Positions 8,492-17,173 of a stretch of 64,000 nucleotides of DNA are shown here, piece by piece; the stretch's first letter is position 1, and every line of letters starts with the position of its first letter. The position numbers and the translations under genes are program-made. This stretch comes from Hymenobacter sp. UV11 (GTDB lineage Bacteria > Bacteroidota > Bacteroidia > Cytophagales > Hymenobacteraceae), in NCBI RefSeq assembly GCF_004684095.1, contig NZ_SRII01000013.1, positions 81,191-145,190 of the forward strand. Direction: 5' to 3'. Below the pieces are notes generated by a model, which did no database searches, was not told where the DNA came from, and saw nothing but the letters and a program-made list of their open reading frames with translations.

Positions 8492-9658
8492 CTAGGCTTC
8501 CAGCTGTTGTAGCTGCTGCTCGAGCTCGGCAATTTTGCTTTTAACCTGCATAATAAATGCCGGGCGGGTTTCATCGGTATACAGCAACGACGTTTGGAAG
8601 AATGATAAACTGTTACGAGCATCCTCCATTTCACTGAGCAGCTTTTTGCGCTGGCTGTTAAGCGTCTGGTTTGACTTGGTCTTTGGCTTGGTAGAAGAAG
8701 CCAATTGCGCTTTTTGGTAGGCAGGCAGTAGGTAGCCATCCACTAAAGCCTTGAATATGGCACCGGCTGGTTTTTTTACTTTACCACTATCTACCTGCTT
8801 CTGGACTGCCTGGAGTACGAAGTATATGTAGCCCTCGTCGTAGGTCCCGTCGACTAACCGCTCGCGCACCGTCTCCAGACTTTTGGCGGCTACACCAGCG
8901 GTTAATAGGGCTGTAGCCCAGGCTTCGGTTGGGGGTAGCAGCTCAGGCAGGGCCGGGCTTGTGGGAGCAAAAAGAAATCGGATTTCCGTGATAACGCGCC
9001 CCTGTTTGAGGAGTTCGTAGGTAAAGGGCAAGTCTGTTTGTGCCAGTTCTTCCTGAGCCGGGTCAAGCACTCGGGTGCGGAAGTGGTCGAAGCGGTCAGC
9101 ATATTCGTCCTTCAGCCCTAGCACGTGCCGCAACTCGCTGACGCTAACGGTACGCTTGCCAAAAGCGGCGTACTCACGCAGCAGCCAATAGATGCGGTGC
9201 GAGGCGGGCCGCTTGATTTTGAGTACCTGGCTTAGCTGGGCCTTGGTGAAGTTGTTCTTGAGCTCTAATAGGTAAGGCCTCAGGTGCTCATTGAAGACTG
9301 CTTCTACCACGCCCTCGCGCTTCAAGTAGTCAATGGCTCCCATTAGTGGCCGGTTCTTGATGTCAGGCTCTTTCAGGCGTTCGCCATTCGGCCCCAGCAC
9401 TTCCAGGAGCAGGAAACGGCTGGCCATCTTTTCCGTCATCGCCCGCACTTCGGTGTAAACGTTTTTGCTGGTGCTATCTGCGCACAGCTCCCGCACAGGA
9501 ATTCGACATACTGACAAGGCCGTATCCTCGCGACCAATGCGGCTAATCATGGCTAAAAAACAGCGCATCTCCAGCGCTGACATAGTAAACCCGGCGTTTA
9601 CCATAGCATTATGTTGCACTACCAGCGGGTTGGTAGTAGTTATAAGCTCTTTGGTCAT
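8492..9658 (-). CDS. Rep_3 family (RepB/RepE-like) plasmid replication initiator
   Basis: The 388-residue protein starts at ATG 9658. The N-terminus (NPLVVQHNAMVNAGFTMSAL) and the later block from residue ~155 (HRIYWLLREYAAFGKRTVSV, then ELRHVLGL, then FRTRVLDPAQEEL and ITEIRFLF) match the two winged-helix domains of Rep_3 initiators. These proteins bind iterons to open the origin, and as dimers repress their own promoter. The C-terminal ~60 residues are Lys/Ser/Gln-rich with a coiled-coil-like end. The gene faces away from the iteron clusters that begin about 80 bp upstream of its start, the usual arrangement for iteron-controlled replicons. Confidence 0.92.
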   Translation of the reverse strand: MTKELITTTNPLVVQHNAMVNAGFTMSALEMRCFLAMISRIGREDTALSVCRIPVRELCADSTSKNVYTEVRAMTEKMASRFLLLEVLGPNGERLKEPDIKNRPLMGAIDYLKREGVVEAVFNEHLRPYLLELKNNFTKAQLSQVLKIKRPASHRIYWLLREYAAFGKRTVSVSELRHVLGLKDEYADRFDHFRTRVLDPAQEELAQTDLPFTYELLKQGRVITEIRFLFAPTSPALPELLPPTEAWATALLTAGVAAKSLETVRERLVDGTYDEGYIYFVLQAVQKQVDSGKVKKPAGAIFKALVDGYLLPAYQKAQLASSTKPKTKSNQTLNSQRKKLLSEMEDARNSLSFFQTSLLYTDETRPAFIMQVKSKIAELEQQLQQLEA

Positions 9659-9740
9659 GAGTGCGTTAGGAGATGCCTAGTAAATGCAAAGGCAATTTAG
9701 TGCATTCCCCCACAACTAATTTTATTCTGTGGGGGAGTCA

Positions 9741-9855
9741 CCCCATTTTTGTGGGGGTATTATCCCCTTCTGACCCCATTTCTGTGGGGGAGTCACCCCA
9801 TTTCTGTGGGGGAGTCACCCCATTTCTGTGGGGGAGTCACCCCATTTCTGTGGGG
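9741..9855. repeat. Iteron cluster I: five direct copies upstream of rep
   Basis: Copies of CCCCATTTYTGTGGGG(G) start at 9741, 9774, 9796, 9818 and 9840. The last four are spaced exactly 22 bp apart; the first is 33 bp before the second. Between copies the linker is AGTCA or close to it. A degenerate half copy precedes them at about 9718-9735. Each copy is itself a short dyad (CCCCA/TGGGG). Location directly upstream of rep fits both origin binding and rep autoregulation. Confidence 0.88.
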
Positions 9856-10017
9856 AAATGCCCTTATAAATTACTGAAAAACAGAGCGTTATGGCACCCG
9901 TAAACTTAATAAACTTATTAAACAAGTAACTACTGTTTCTTGAGTAGTTTTTTCTTTTAGGAGTTTGTTTCTCAAAACGGACCCGTTACCCTTTGAGCAG
10001 CAGGTGAGTCCCGGCGA

Positions 10018-10230
10018 CCCCATTTTTGTGGGGGAATAACATAGAATACTGCTCTATTCGCTGGAAATGCAACATTAGCTTTTCTATTCCCCCACAAAAA
10101 TGGGGTCCTAATCTTTGCATTCCCCCACAAAAATGGGGTCAGTGCCGTCGGTTATGTCACAGCCAAACGTGGGGGTTGGTTTTTGCTGTTGGTTATAAGC
10201 TAGTTATAGTTGGACCCCATTTTTGTGGGG
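10018..10230. repeat. Iteron cluster II: four copies in mixed orientation
   Basis: Copies of CCCCATTTTTGTGGGG lie at 10018-10034 (+), 10089-10105 (-), 10122-10138 (-) and 10215-10230 (+). The two inverted copies are 33 bp apart, the same step as between the first two copies of cluster I. These use TTTTTG in the spacer where most of cluster I has TTTCTG. Opposed iterons are often control sites for handcuffing. Confidence 0.85.
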
Positions 10231-10620
10231 AAAAGATTATCCAGGTGCCCGCTACTCAGATATGGGTATATTGTTTGGCTATCAAGTAGTTATCACGAGT
10301 ATATAGTTAAACTAAAAGAAGTTGGTTTGGGGAGTACTTAAGAGTATAAAAATTATTAAAAAATTGTACTTATTTATACTTCAAATGTATTTGTTATTAT
10401 CAGTTTCAAGACGATAATGCTTTACAAAGCAGTTTATTAATTCGAAAAATGCTTTTCTATGTCCTTCTTTTTTCCGTTAAGTTTCGTTACAAAAATTAGC
10501 TTATTCGGAGCAGACAAGTAAGCCAGGGTTCAGATTGGCTGCGCTAACCAAGCGTTCGGCCATCGGCCCCGGGGTAGGCCTACCAGTCATCTGGTTGGAT
10601 TGGCGACCTTTGTAAAAAAA

Positions 10621-11754
10621 ATGCACCCCTTGCCAGAAGAATTGCGACAAGACCCGGCGCCGGCTTTGCCGGTCCTTATCATTGGCGCCGGCCTGGCGGG
10701 CCTCACGGCAGCCCAGGCTCTGCACGCGGCCGGCCGCCCGGTGCTGGTCCTCGAAGCCCGCGACCGAGTGGGCGGGCGTACCCTGGCCGTTCCCGCGCTG
10801 CCTGGCTCGCCAGAAGGGGAGGGCCTAGACCTGGGTGCCACCTGGGGGTGGTCGCACCACCCCTATCTGCTGGCTTTATACCAGCAACTGGGTCTGCAAC
10901 CTTTCGTGCAGCCCAGCACTGGCGCCACGGTGTACGAGACGGCCGCTGACACGCACCGCCTGCCGCATCACCCGTCCGGCTCAGCGGGCTACCTGCGTTT
11001 GCCGGGAGGAGCGGGTGCGCTTTGCCGCACGCTGGCTCAGCAACTGCCAGCGGGCAGTCTGCTGCTCTGCACGCGGGTAACGCAGCTGCACGCCCCGGCA
11101 GGCCACACGGATGTCGTGGTGGAGGCCCTGCACGAAGGGGCTCCGCGCACTTACCGGGGTTCGGCCGTTATCGTAGCCCTACCCCCACGCTTGGCGGCGC
11201 ATAGCCTGCACTTCACGCCGGGCTTACCGGTGGCGCTGCAGCAGGCCCTGCGGGACGTGCCCACCTGGATGGCCCATTCGATGAAGGCTGTGGCCGTGTA
11301 TGCCACGCCCTTCTGGCGGGCAGACGGCTGGTCCGGTTTTGGGGCCAGCCAGCGGGGGCCGCTGGGGGAAATCCACGATGCCTCCCCGGTTAGCGGGCCG
11401 CTGGGGGCTTTATTCGGCTTCTTCGCCCCGCTGCACCCGCTGCGGGATGCGCCGCGTGCGCAACGGCAGGCGGCCGTGGTGCAGCAATTGGGCCGCTTGT
11501 TCGGCCCGGCCGCCCTGCATCCGTTGGCTTACCACGAACTGGATTGGAGCCAGGAGCCACTGACCAGTATTCCCGGCGATGAGCAGTTACCCGACCAGAT
11601 TCCCTTGCAGGGTCCGGTCCTGCTGCGCCAGCCCTACTGGGAGGGCCGACTCTACTGGGCCGGGGCCGAAACGTCCACCAGCGAATGGGGCCGGCTGGAT
11701 GGCGCCATCGAGTCCGGGCACTGGGCGGCTACGCAGGTGCTGGCTGGCTTGTAG
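10621..11754 (+). CDS. FAD-dependent amine oxidase family protein
   Basis: The 377-residue protein is taken from ATG 10621; an in-frame TTG seven codons earlier is less likely. The N-terminus has the dinucleotide-binding fold LIIGAGLAGLTAA, followed by LEARDRVGGRT, the FAD-binding signature of monoamine oxidase-like enzymes. Near the C-terminus (about residue 345) RLYWAGAETS and LDGAIESG form the closing FAD contact. It is shorter than typical monoamine oxidases (about 450). The family oxidises amines, or desaturates carotenoids and porphyrins; the substrate is unknown. No signal peptide was seen, so it is probably cytoplasmic. It stands alone just beyond the plasmid origin. Confidence 0.85.
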   Translation: MHPLPEELRQDPAPALPVLIIGAGLAGLTAAQALHAAGRPVLVLEARDRVGGRTLAVPALPGSPEGEGLDLGATWGWSHHPYLLALYQQLGLQPFVQPSTGATVYETAADTHRLPHHPSGSAGYLRLPGGAGALCRTLAQQLPAGSLLLCTRVTQLHAPAGHTDVVVEALHEGAPRTYRGSAVIVALPPRLAAHSLHFTPGLPVALQQALRDVPTWMAHSMKAVAVYATPFWRADGWSGFGASQRGPLGEIHDASPVSGPLGALFGFFAPLHPLRDAPRAQRQAAVVQQLGRLFGPAALHPLAYHELDWSQEPLTSIPGDEQLPDQIPLQGPVLLRQPYWEGRLYWAGAETSTSEWGRLDGAIESGHWAATQVLAGL

Positions 11755-13424
11755 CCGCGCCGGGATAGAGGTTCTTGTAATAATGGGGCGTAAGCTTACG
11801 GTAAGAGCTTCACTTACTTGCCAAGTAGTCTATTGCCCTTTAAATTAACCGTAGGCAAAGTAGCCCGCTGCGAGTGGAGCTGCGGCATCCAAGGCCGCAG
11901 CACGGTCTTGACCTGGTGTAGCAGGCATGCGAGGCACTTTGCTGCCTTTCAGCAGGCCAGCCGCACTTCCGCTGGTCGCCAAGCCGCCATGGACCAATCG
12001 CCGGAACAGCGCATCAAACAGCCCAAGACCAAGCTGCTTGAGCAAAAGTACTTTCATACCAGATAGCGGGTAGAGCCTGAATCTGCTCTTACGCACGATG
12101 CTAAGAGTGGTGAAGGAGGCTCAGGGTAGCCCGGCGCAAAAAAAAGTCTTTCCGGCGGCCGTTTCCCGGTTGAGAGCCGCCCAGCTTCCCACGCCTGCCA
12201 GCTCTATGGTGTAAGCTGCCAATTGCCTGTATCAGCGCCGCCAGCGTGCCAGCTGGCACGGCTGGGCGCGCGCAAGCTGCTGCATAAGATTGCCGGCGTC
12301 TGCGGGCGCTGGACCTACTCAGGGAGCGCTATACGCTTTTTAGGCTGCTACGTCAGCAGGGCTGGCTAGGGCCTAAAAAGCACAGCTTTTGGACACCACT
12401 CATTTCTTGAGCTACTTCTTGCCCATCCACCTCGGAATCCGGCTTTAGCCCATTTCTCAACGTGTGCTGCATAGCTTGAGCACCTCAGTAAATCCCATTT
12501 TCAGTGGTGCCACTGATGCATAAGGCTCTCCTTTTTTTCGTACTTGCCCGCCTATATACTCTTCCATTTTTCTGCCAGATAAATCGCCGCAGCAAGACCA
12601 CGGACCGATAAGAAAGGGTAGCGCACCAGATACATTAGGGCTACCCCAACAACCGGCATCAATAACTGGATTGTAGGCTGCACACGGCGCGGCAAAACAC
12701 AACCTAAAAATTTATAAATCAGATAGATAACCTCAATACTTAGCAAAAGGCTCCCTCTTTAAAACGCCCTGTATCTATGAAGACAAATTTACTTCTCGTA
12801 GAGATGTTCGTGTCGTCCGGGCGCTCGCTGATGGCCCAAATGCTGCCGCTGACAGTGCATGCCCCATGCACGCCGACCGCATGTACAACTAACAGTTTTA
12901 CGACGGTGGAGACGACCACGCAGGGCAGGGTTTGGAACAGTTCGCCCGGGCAAGGTTTGTGCCTCCTGCATACCGCTACTCCAACGGCCCAATGGGCCAG
13001 CCCGAATCAGCGGAACCCCCACAACATTCAGTACCTGAAGCAGGACGCAAATGGCGGGGTAGGGGTGGCCCAAGCCGGCTACTCTGGCGGAGAAATGCGG
13101 CCCACCAACGGCGGGGCTGCTTGCTTCAACGCGGCCGGTACCACTATGACGTATGACGGCCCTTTGAGCAGCTCGCGCAGCTTATAAAGCAACCAATAGT
13201 ACGTCCAGGAAGACTGGCAGCTTGTACCCGTTTGCTGTGCGGCGCCTTGACCAGAGCGCTACGCGTGGGGGCGAGCTACCGCTGGCTGGGCCAAGGGCTG
13301 CGCCCTACCCCCCTGATTGGCCGCAGGCGGATTGCTTGTTGTAAAAGTCGCTATTGATTGGCTGGCAACAGTCCATTACTACCCAAGCACCTCATTCTTT
13401 CACTAATCCCCACCACTCCACGCC
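11755..13424. other. Long stretch without a convincing gene
   Basis: About 1.67 kb between the amine oxidase and the IgGFc-like surface protein. Open frames are short and on both strands. The longest plus-strand frame (12777-13187, 136 codons) has no signal peptide or domain and unusual Thr/Cys composition. One short hydrophobic minus-strand frame (12552-12746) is listed separately. The region may contain decayed genes, but no family could be named. Confidence 0.45.
12552..12746 (-). CDS. Possible small membrane protein
   Basis: A 64-codon frame from a TTG start, with a purine-rich GAGGGAG about 5 nt upstream. The product is strongly hydrophobic, with segments around VIYLIYKFLGCVL and LLMPVVGVALMYLV that could be two membrane helices, and a basic tail. 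No family was recognised. It could also be a chance frame in a non-coding region. Confidence 0.28.
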   Translation of the reverse strand: MLSIEVIYLIYKFLGCVLPRRVQPTIQLLMPVVGVALMYLVRYPFLSVRGLAAAIYLAEKWKSI

Positions 13425-16400
13425 ATGGCAAATGTCGACCCTTTAACTATTTGTCCATCAAGGGGCAGTAGCGTATCCTCGGTAGCTGAGTGCACGCGCC
13501 AGCGCACCCGTTTGTACCGCGTCTGGAAAGCCCGGGTTACTCTTTTGCTAAGCCTGCTGCTGTGCGGCCTGAGCAGCCGCAGCTTTGCGGCGGCCGACAG
13601 CAAGGGCACCGATTTCTGGCTGACTTTCCCCGGCAACCTTTCCAGCGGTACTACCCTAACCCTGTTTATTACGGGCGAAGTAGCAACGACGGGCACCGTA
13701 AGCATCGCAAGTCCAGCTTTCACCACCACGTTTTCGGTCACACCGGGTGCGGTAACCTCCGTCGTTGTTCCGGCCGGAGCGGAGCTGTTTACGTCTGATG
13801 TGGTGGCCAATAATGGCATTCACGTTACGTCGGGGCAGGAAGTAACCGTGTACGGCCTAAACCGACAGCAGTACACCACCGACGCCTACCTGGCCTTGCC
13901 TACTGATGTGCTCGGCACCCAGTATATCAACCTGGGCTATTTGAATTCGGAATTGACCAACGTAATGGGGACGCAGTTTGCTCTCGTCGGGACCGTGAAC
14001 GGGACGGTAGTGACCATCACGCCAACCGTAACGGCCGGTACTCGCGTGGTGGGTGTGCCTTATAACATTACGCTGAACCAAGGCCAGACGTATTTGCTCA
14101 GAAGCACGGGGGCTTATCCGAGTGACCTGTCGGGCACCCTTATTTCGGCTACCCAACCCATCTCCGTCTTCGGTAGCAACAAGTGCGCGAACGTCCCGCA
14201 TAACCACGAAGCCTGTGACTACTTGGTCGAGCAGCTGCCTCCCACTACTGCCTGGGGCAAGCAGTTTGTATCGGTACCGCTCAAAACCCGTCTCAACGGC
14301 GACACCTTCCGCTTTCTGGCCTCTACCAACAACACTCAGGTACGCGTGAACGGCACGCTGGTGGCTACCCTTAATCGCGGGCAGTATCACGAGCGCGTTA
14401 TTACTAGCTCCGCGCAGATTACGTCCACAGAGCCTATCCTGGTGGCCCAGTACTCGAACAGCTCGTCATATGACAACGTGGTTTCTGACCCTTTCATGAT
14501 GCTCATTCCGCCTCTGGAGCAGTTCCTGGGCAGCTATACCGTTACCACGCCAGCTTCGGGCTTCTTAGGCAACTATATCAACGTAGTGGCCCCAAACGCC
14601 GCGGTTGGTACCGTGCGCCTCGATGGCGTAGTAGTGCCGGCGGGCAGCTTCAGTGCCATCGGCAGCAGCGGCTACTCGGGCGCGCAGCTGACCGTGAGCC
14701 TGGGGGTGCACCAGTTAACGGGAGGTATCTATCCGATTGGTGCCTTCGTCTATGGCTTCGATACGTACGACTCCTACGGCTACCCCGGTGGGCAGTCATT
14801 CGCCCCGGTGGCTACAGTGAGCAGCCTTGCGCTGACCCCGGCCACCGGCACGGCGCAAACGGGTAGCTCCTACTGCGTGGCGGCGGCTGTCAAAGACCAG
14901 TTTAATAACCCGGTAGTGGGCGTGCGGGTGGACTTTGCGGTTAGCGGCGTGAACAGCACTTCTGGGTTTGCTACGACCGATGCCGCCGGGGTAGCGCCTT
15001 TCTGCTATACCGGCACCAATGCGGGCGCCGATAACGTAGTGGCGAGTCTTGGTGGGTTAAGCAGGACCGTCCAGGTCACGTGGTCGGGGTCGTGCCAGGC
15101 ACCCACCAACGTAGCCGTAACCAGCGTAACGTCCACGACGGCCAGCGTCGGCTTCAACGGTAGTAGCACGGCCTCGGGCGGCTACACGGTGCGCTACACC
15201 CCTAGCGGCGGTGCCGCTCAGACCATGCCGGCTACCGCCTCGCCCGTGGTCCTGACCGGCCTCACGCCTAACACTACCTACGCGGTTACCGTCACCAGCA
15301 ACTGCGCGGGCACCCAAACGGCTACCTCCACGCCGGCCGTGAGTTTCACTACCTCCCCACTCTCGCCGGTGTGCAACCGCAATGTGAACCAGCCCGTGGC
15401 GACTCCTGACCAGCTGGTAGCGAGCGCGGGCCCGCTGACCTTCACGGCCGCGCAGCTGCTGGCCAACGACTCGGACCCGCGCAACCGCGCCCTGCGCGTG
15501 TCTCACGTCGGCGAGCCCAGCGCGGGCACGCTGGTCACCAACGCCGATGGCACGTACACCTACACCGCGCCGTATCCGGGCTATACGGGCCCGGTCACCT
15601 TCTCCTACACCATCGAGGGAGCTGGGCCGGTCATAGCCTCCTCGGGTACGTATCACTACTATGAATTTGTGAGCGCCCCGGGTATTTGCTGGACCGATGC
15701 CGCCGCCGCCGCCGCTGCACACACCTACGAAGGCATGCAGGGCTACCTGGCCACCGTCACCTTTGCCGGGGAGAAAGACTTCCTGACGGGCCAGGCCATG
15801 GGCCAGTATTGGATTGGCGCGGCAGATGAGGCGGTGGAAGGGGAGTGGCGCTGGAAAACGGGGCCGGAGGCCGGGCAGTTGTTCTGGCGCGGCGCGGCTA
15901 CCGGTATCGGCTCGGCCTACGCAAACTGGAGTCCGGGCCAGCCCGATGACTTTCACAACTTCGGGCATCCCGAGGGCGAGGACTACGGCATCTTCTACGG
16001 CAACTCGGGCTACTGGAACGACGTGAACAACTGCAACACCGGCGGCACGACCGCCGGCTACCTAGTCGAATACGGCGGGCTGGAGCCGTGCGTGCCAATT
16101 CTCTACTCCCTCGGCACGGTCACCATCATGGTGGGTCCCTCCATGCAGCAGTCGATAAAGGCGACCGCTATCGCGGCGTTAAGAACCGCTACTGGCGAGC
16201 AGACGCTACAGGTAACGCCGAACCCGAGCACGGGGCAGTTTCGGGTGCAGGTGCTGGCAGACATGGCTGGCCCGTCTCAGCTGGACTTGTTTGATATGCA
16301 GGGGCGCTTGGTGCGCTCGCTTTTCACGGGTAGCCTGCTAGCCGGCGAGTCGCGCGAAGTGGCCGTGGACGCCCCCGACCTGAGCGCGGGGATTTACATC

Positions 16401-16457
16401 ATGCGTCTGCAAAGAGGCCAGCAGGTACAGCACCTGCGCATGCTCATTCGAAAGTAA
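13425..16457 (+). CDS. Secreted IgGFc-binding-like / C-type lectin adhesin with T9SS sorting domain
   Basis: The 1010-residue protein starts at ATG 13425. A long, partly basic N-terminus leads into a hydrophobic signal core and cleavage near SFAAAD. Residues ~57-460 begin GTDFWLTFPGN and match the IgGFc-binding protein N-terminal family. They are followed by a Big_1-like Ig domain (~465-545), a fibronectin type III domain (~556-645), a cadherin-like segment with LLANDSDP (~661-735) and a C-type lectin-like domain (~742-886; YYEFVSAPGICW, WIGAADE, YANWSPGQP, GYWNDV). A T9SS type A sorting domain (~929-1010) ends HLRMLIRK. The inferred role is glycan or surface binding. The lectin and sorting domains closely resemble those in the gene at 23867-27004, so the two are modular relatives. 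Confidence 0.88.
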   Translation: MANVDPLTICPSRGSSVSSVAECTRQRTRLYRVWKARVTLLLSLLLCGLSSRSFAAADSKGTDFWLTFPGNLSSGTTLTLFITGEVATTGTVSIASPAFTTTFSVTPGAVTSVVVPAGAELFTSDVVANNGIHVTSGQEVTVYGLNRQQYTTDAYLALPTDVLGTQYINLGYLNSELTNVMGTQFALVGTVNGTVVTITPTVTAGTRVVGVPYNITLNQGQTYLLRSTGAYPSDLSGTLISATQPISVFGSNKCANVPHNHEACDYLVEQLPPTTAWGKQFVSVPLKTRLNGDTFRFLASTNNTQVRVNGTLVATLNRGQYHERVITSSAQITSTEPILVAQYSNSSSYDNVVSDPFMMLIPPLEQFLGSYTVTTPASGFLGNYINVVAPNAAVGTVRLDGVVVPAGSFSAIGSSGYSGAQLTVSLGVHQLTGGIYPIGAFVYGFDTYDSYGYPGGQSFAPVATVSSLALTPATGTAQTGSSYCVAAAVKDQFNNPVVGVRVDFAVSGVNSTSGFATTDAAGVAPFCYTGTNAGADNVVASLGGLSRTVQVTWSGSCQAPTNVAVTSVTSTTASVGFNGSSTASGGYTVRYTPSGGAAQTMPATASPVVLTGLTPNTTYAVTVTSNCAGTQTATSTPAVSFTTSPLSPVCNRNVNQPVATPDQLVASAGPLTFTAAQLLANDSDPRNRALRVSHVGEPSAGTLVTNADGTYTYTAPYPGYTGPVTFSYTIEGAGPVIASSGTYHYYEFVSAPGICWTDAAAAAAAHTYEGMQGYLATVTFAGEKDFLTGQAMGQYWIGAADEAVEGEWRWKTGPEAGQLFWRGAATGIGSAYANWSPGQPDDFHNFGHPEGEDYGIFYGNSGYWNDVNNCNTGGTTAGYLVEYGGLEPCVPILYSLGTVTIMVGPSMQQSIKATAIAALRTATGEQTLQVTPNPSTGQFRVQVLADMAGPSQLDLFDMQGRLVRSLFTGSLLAGESREVAVDAPDLSAGIYIMRLQRGQQVQHLRMLIRK

Positions 16458-16516
16458 AGCAGCAGCCACCCAGCAGTTGCCCTTACGAACAAAGTGCCTG
16501 TTCTGACTAAAAACTC

Positions 16517-16560
16517 AAAATCCCCGACCCCAAGGACAATGCCTTGCGGTCGGGGATTTT
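16517..16560. terminator. Bidirectional intrinsic terminator
   Basis: AAAATCCCCGACC (16517-16529) pairs with GGTCGGGGATTTT (16548-16560), with an inner CAAGG/CCTTG stem. A-rich and T-rich ends on both sides make it work for either strand. It sits between the adhesin (plus) and the small minus-strand gene at 16591-16770. Confidence 0.85.
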
Positions 16561-16590
16561 GCCAGTGGTAGCCCCACGCCGAGCCGGGTG

Positions 16591-16770
16591 CTACCGCCCA
16601 GCGAATTGCGCAGTTACCGCGTGCACCACGGCCGCAATGGCCGCCGCTTTTAGGGGGCTCATCGGGTCGATACCAGGTACTGGACCATCAACTTGCGCAG
16701 GGCGCCGCAAAACGGCCAGAATGCCATAAGTTGCCGCAAAGCCCGCGGCGATGGAAATAAACTTTTTCAT
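16591..16770 (-). CDS. 59-residue small membrane or exported protein
   Basis: ATG at 16770, stop at 16591. The product begins MKKFISIAAGFAATYGILAV, a Lys-Lys start and a hydrophobic stretch typical of a signal peptide or single membrane anchor. After a short polar Pro/Asp segment comes an Ala-rich helix (LKAAAIAAVVHAVTAQFA). The strong bidirectional hairpin lies 30 bp after the stop, which supports a real transcription unit. No family was recognised. Confidence 0.55.
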   Translation of the reverse strand: MKKFISIAAGFAATYGILAVLRRPAQVDGPVPGIDPMSPLKAAAIAAVVHAVTAQFAGR

Positions 16771-17173
16771 GAGGATGAAAGGGGATAAATGAGCCGCAAA
16801 CGTATCTCATCTCCCAACTGCTTACATCAGTGCCAATACTGATTTTTAGCACATTACGCACCGCCTACCCCACCATGCCCCGCCGACAGGCCGGGACTTT
16901 TTGCTGGCCGGCACCTCAATACTCGTTTCGGTTACCAGCGTGGTTAAATGCGACTTTTGGACCAGCCCTTTACCCGAGGCCCTTCAGGCAGCCAGGCGTT
17001 TGGGTCTTCAACCTGTCCCGCCTGCCTACCCCACCAGCCTGCTACCCCCTTTGCAGGGATGAACATCGGCTATCCGCAGGGACTGATGCGGCCTGTCGTG
17101 GGGCACCTTGGTAAAAAAAACAGGGGCTACTTGACAGTAGCCCCTGTTGTTGGTGCAACGGATTAATCCCGCC
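16771..17173. other. Intergenic stretch ending in a terminator
   Basis: About 400 bp with no supported gene. It includes the likely promoter region of the small minus-strand gene and the terminator of the CE15 gene. Confidence 0.5.
17113..17148 (-). terminator. Intrinsic terminator of the CE15 gene
   Basis: AACAGGGGCTAC (17119-17130) and GTAGCCCCTGTT (17137-17148) form a 12-bp stem with a six-base loop. On the minus strand it is followed by a run of eight T (complement of 17113-17120). It lies about 25 bp after the CE15 stop. Confidence 0.88.

Larger units (their letters stand above)
9659..10599. other. Iteron-bearing origin region (candidate plasmid oriV)
   Basis: About 940 bp with no convincing gene. 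It holds two clusters of the rep-associated iteron, separated by an AT-rich segment (9860-9965), and ends in a second AT-rich stretch (about 10290-10500). The short frames inside are by-products of the repeats. AT-rich DNA beside iterons is where strand opening is expected. No exact DnaA box (TTATCCACA) was found; the nearest is TTATCCAGG at about 10237. Confidence 0.75.

Noticed and set aside
9738..9856. Regularly spaced repeats that might suggest a CRISPR array
   Set aside because: Spacers are only about 5 bp and nearly identical, no cas genes are near, and the repeats sit upstream of a rep gene; they are iterons.
12777..13187. 136-codon plus-strand frame
   Set aside because: No domain, no signal peptide, odd Thr/Cys/Pro composition, and other frames in the same place are equally open; no support for coding.
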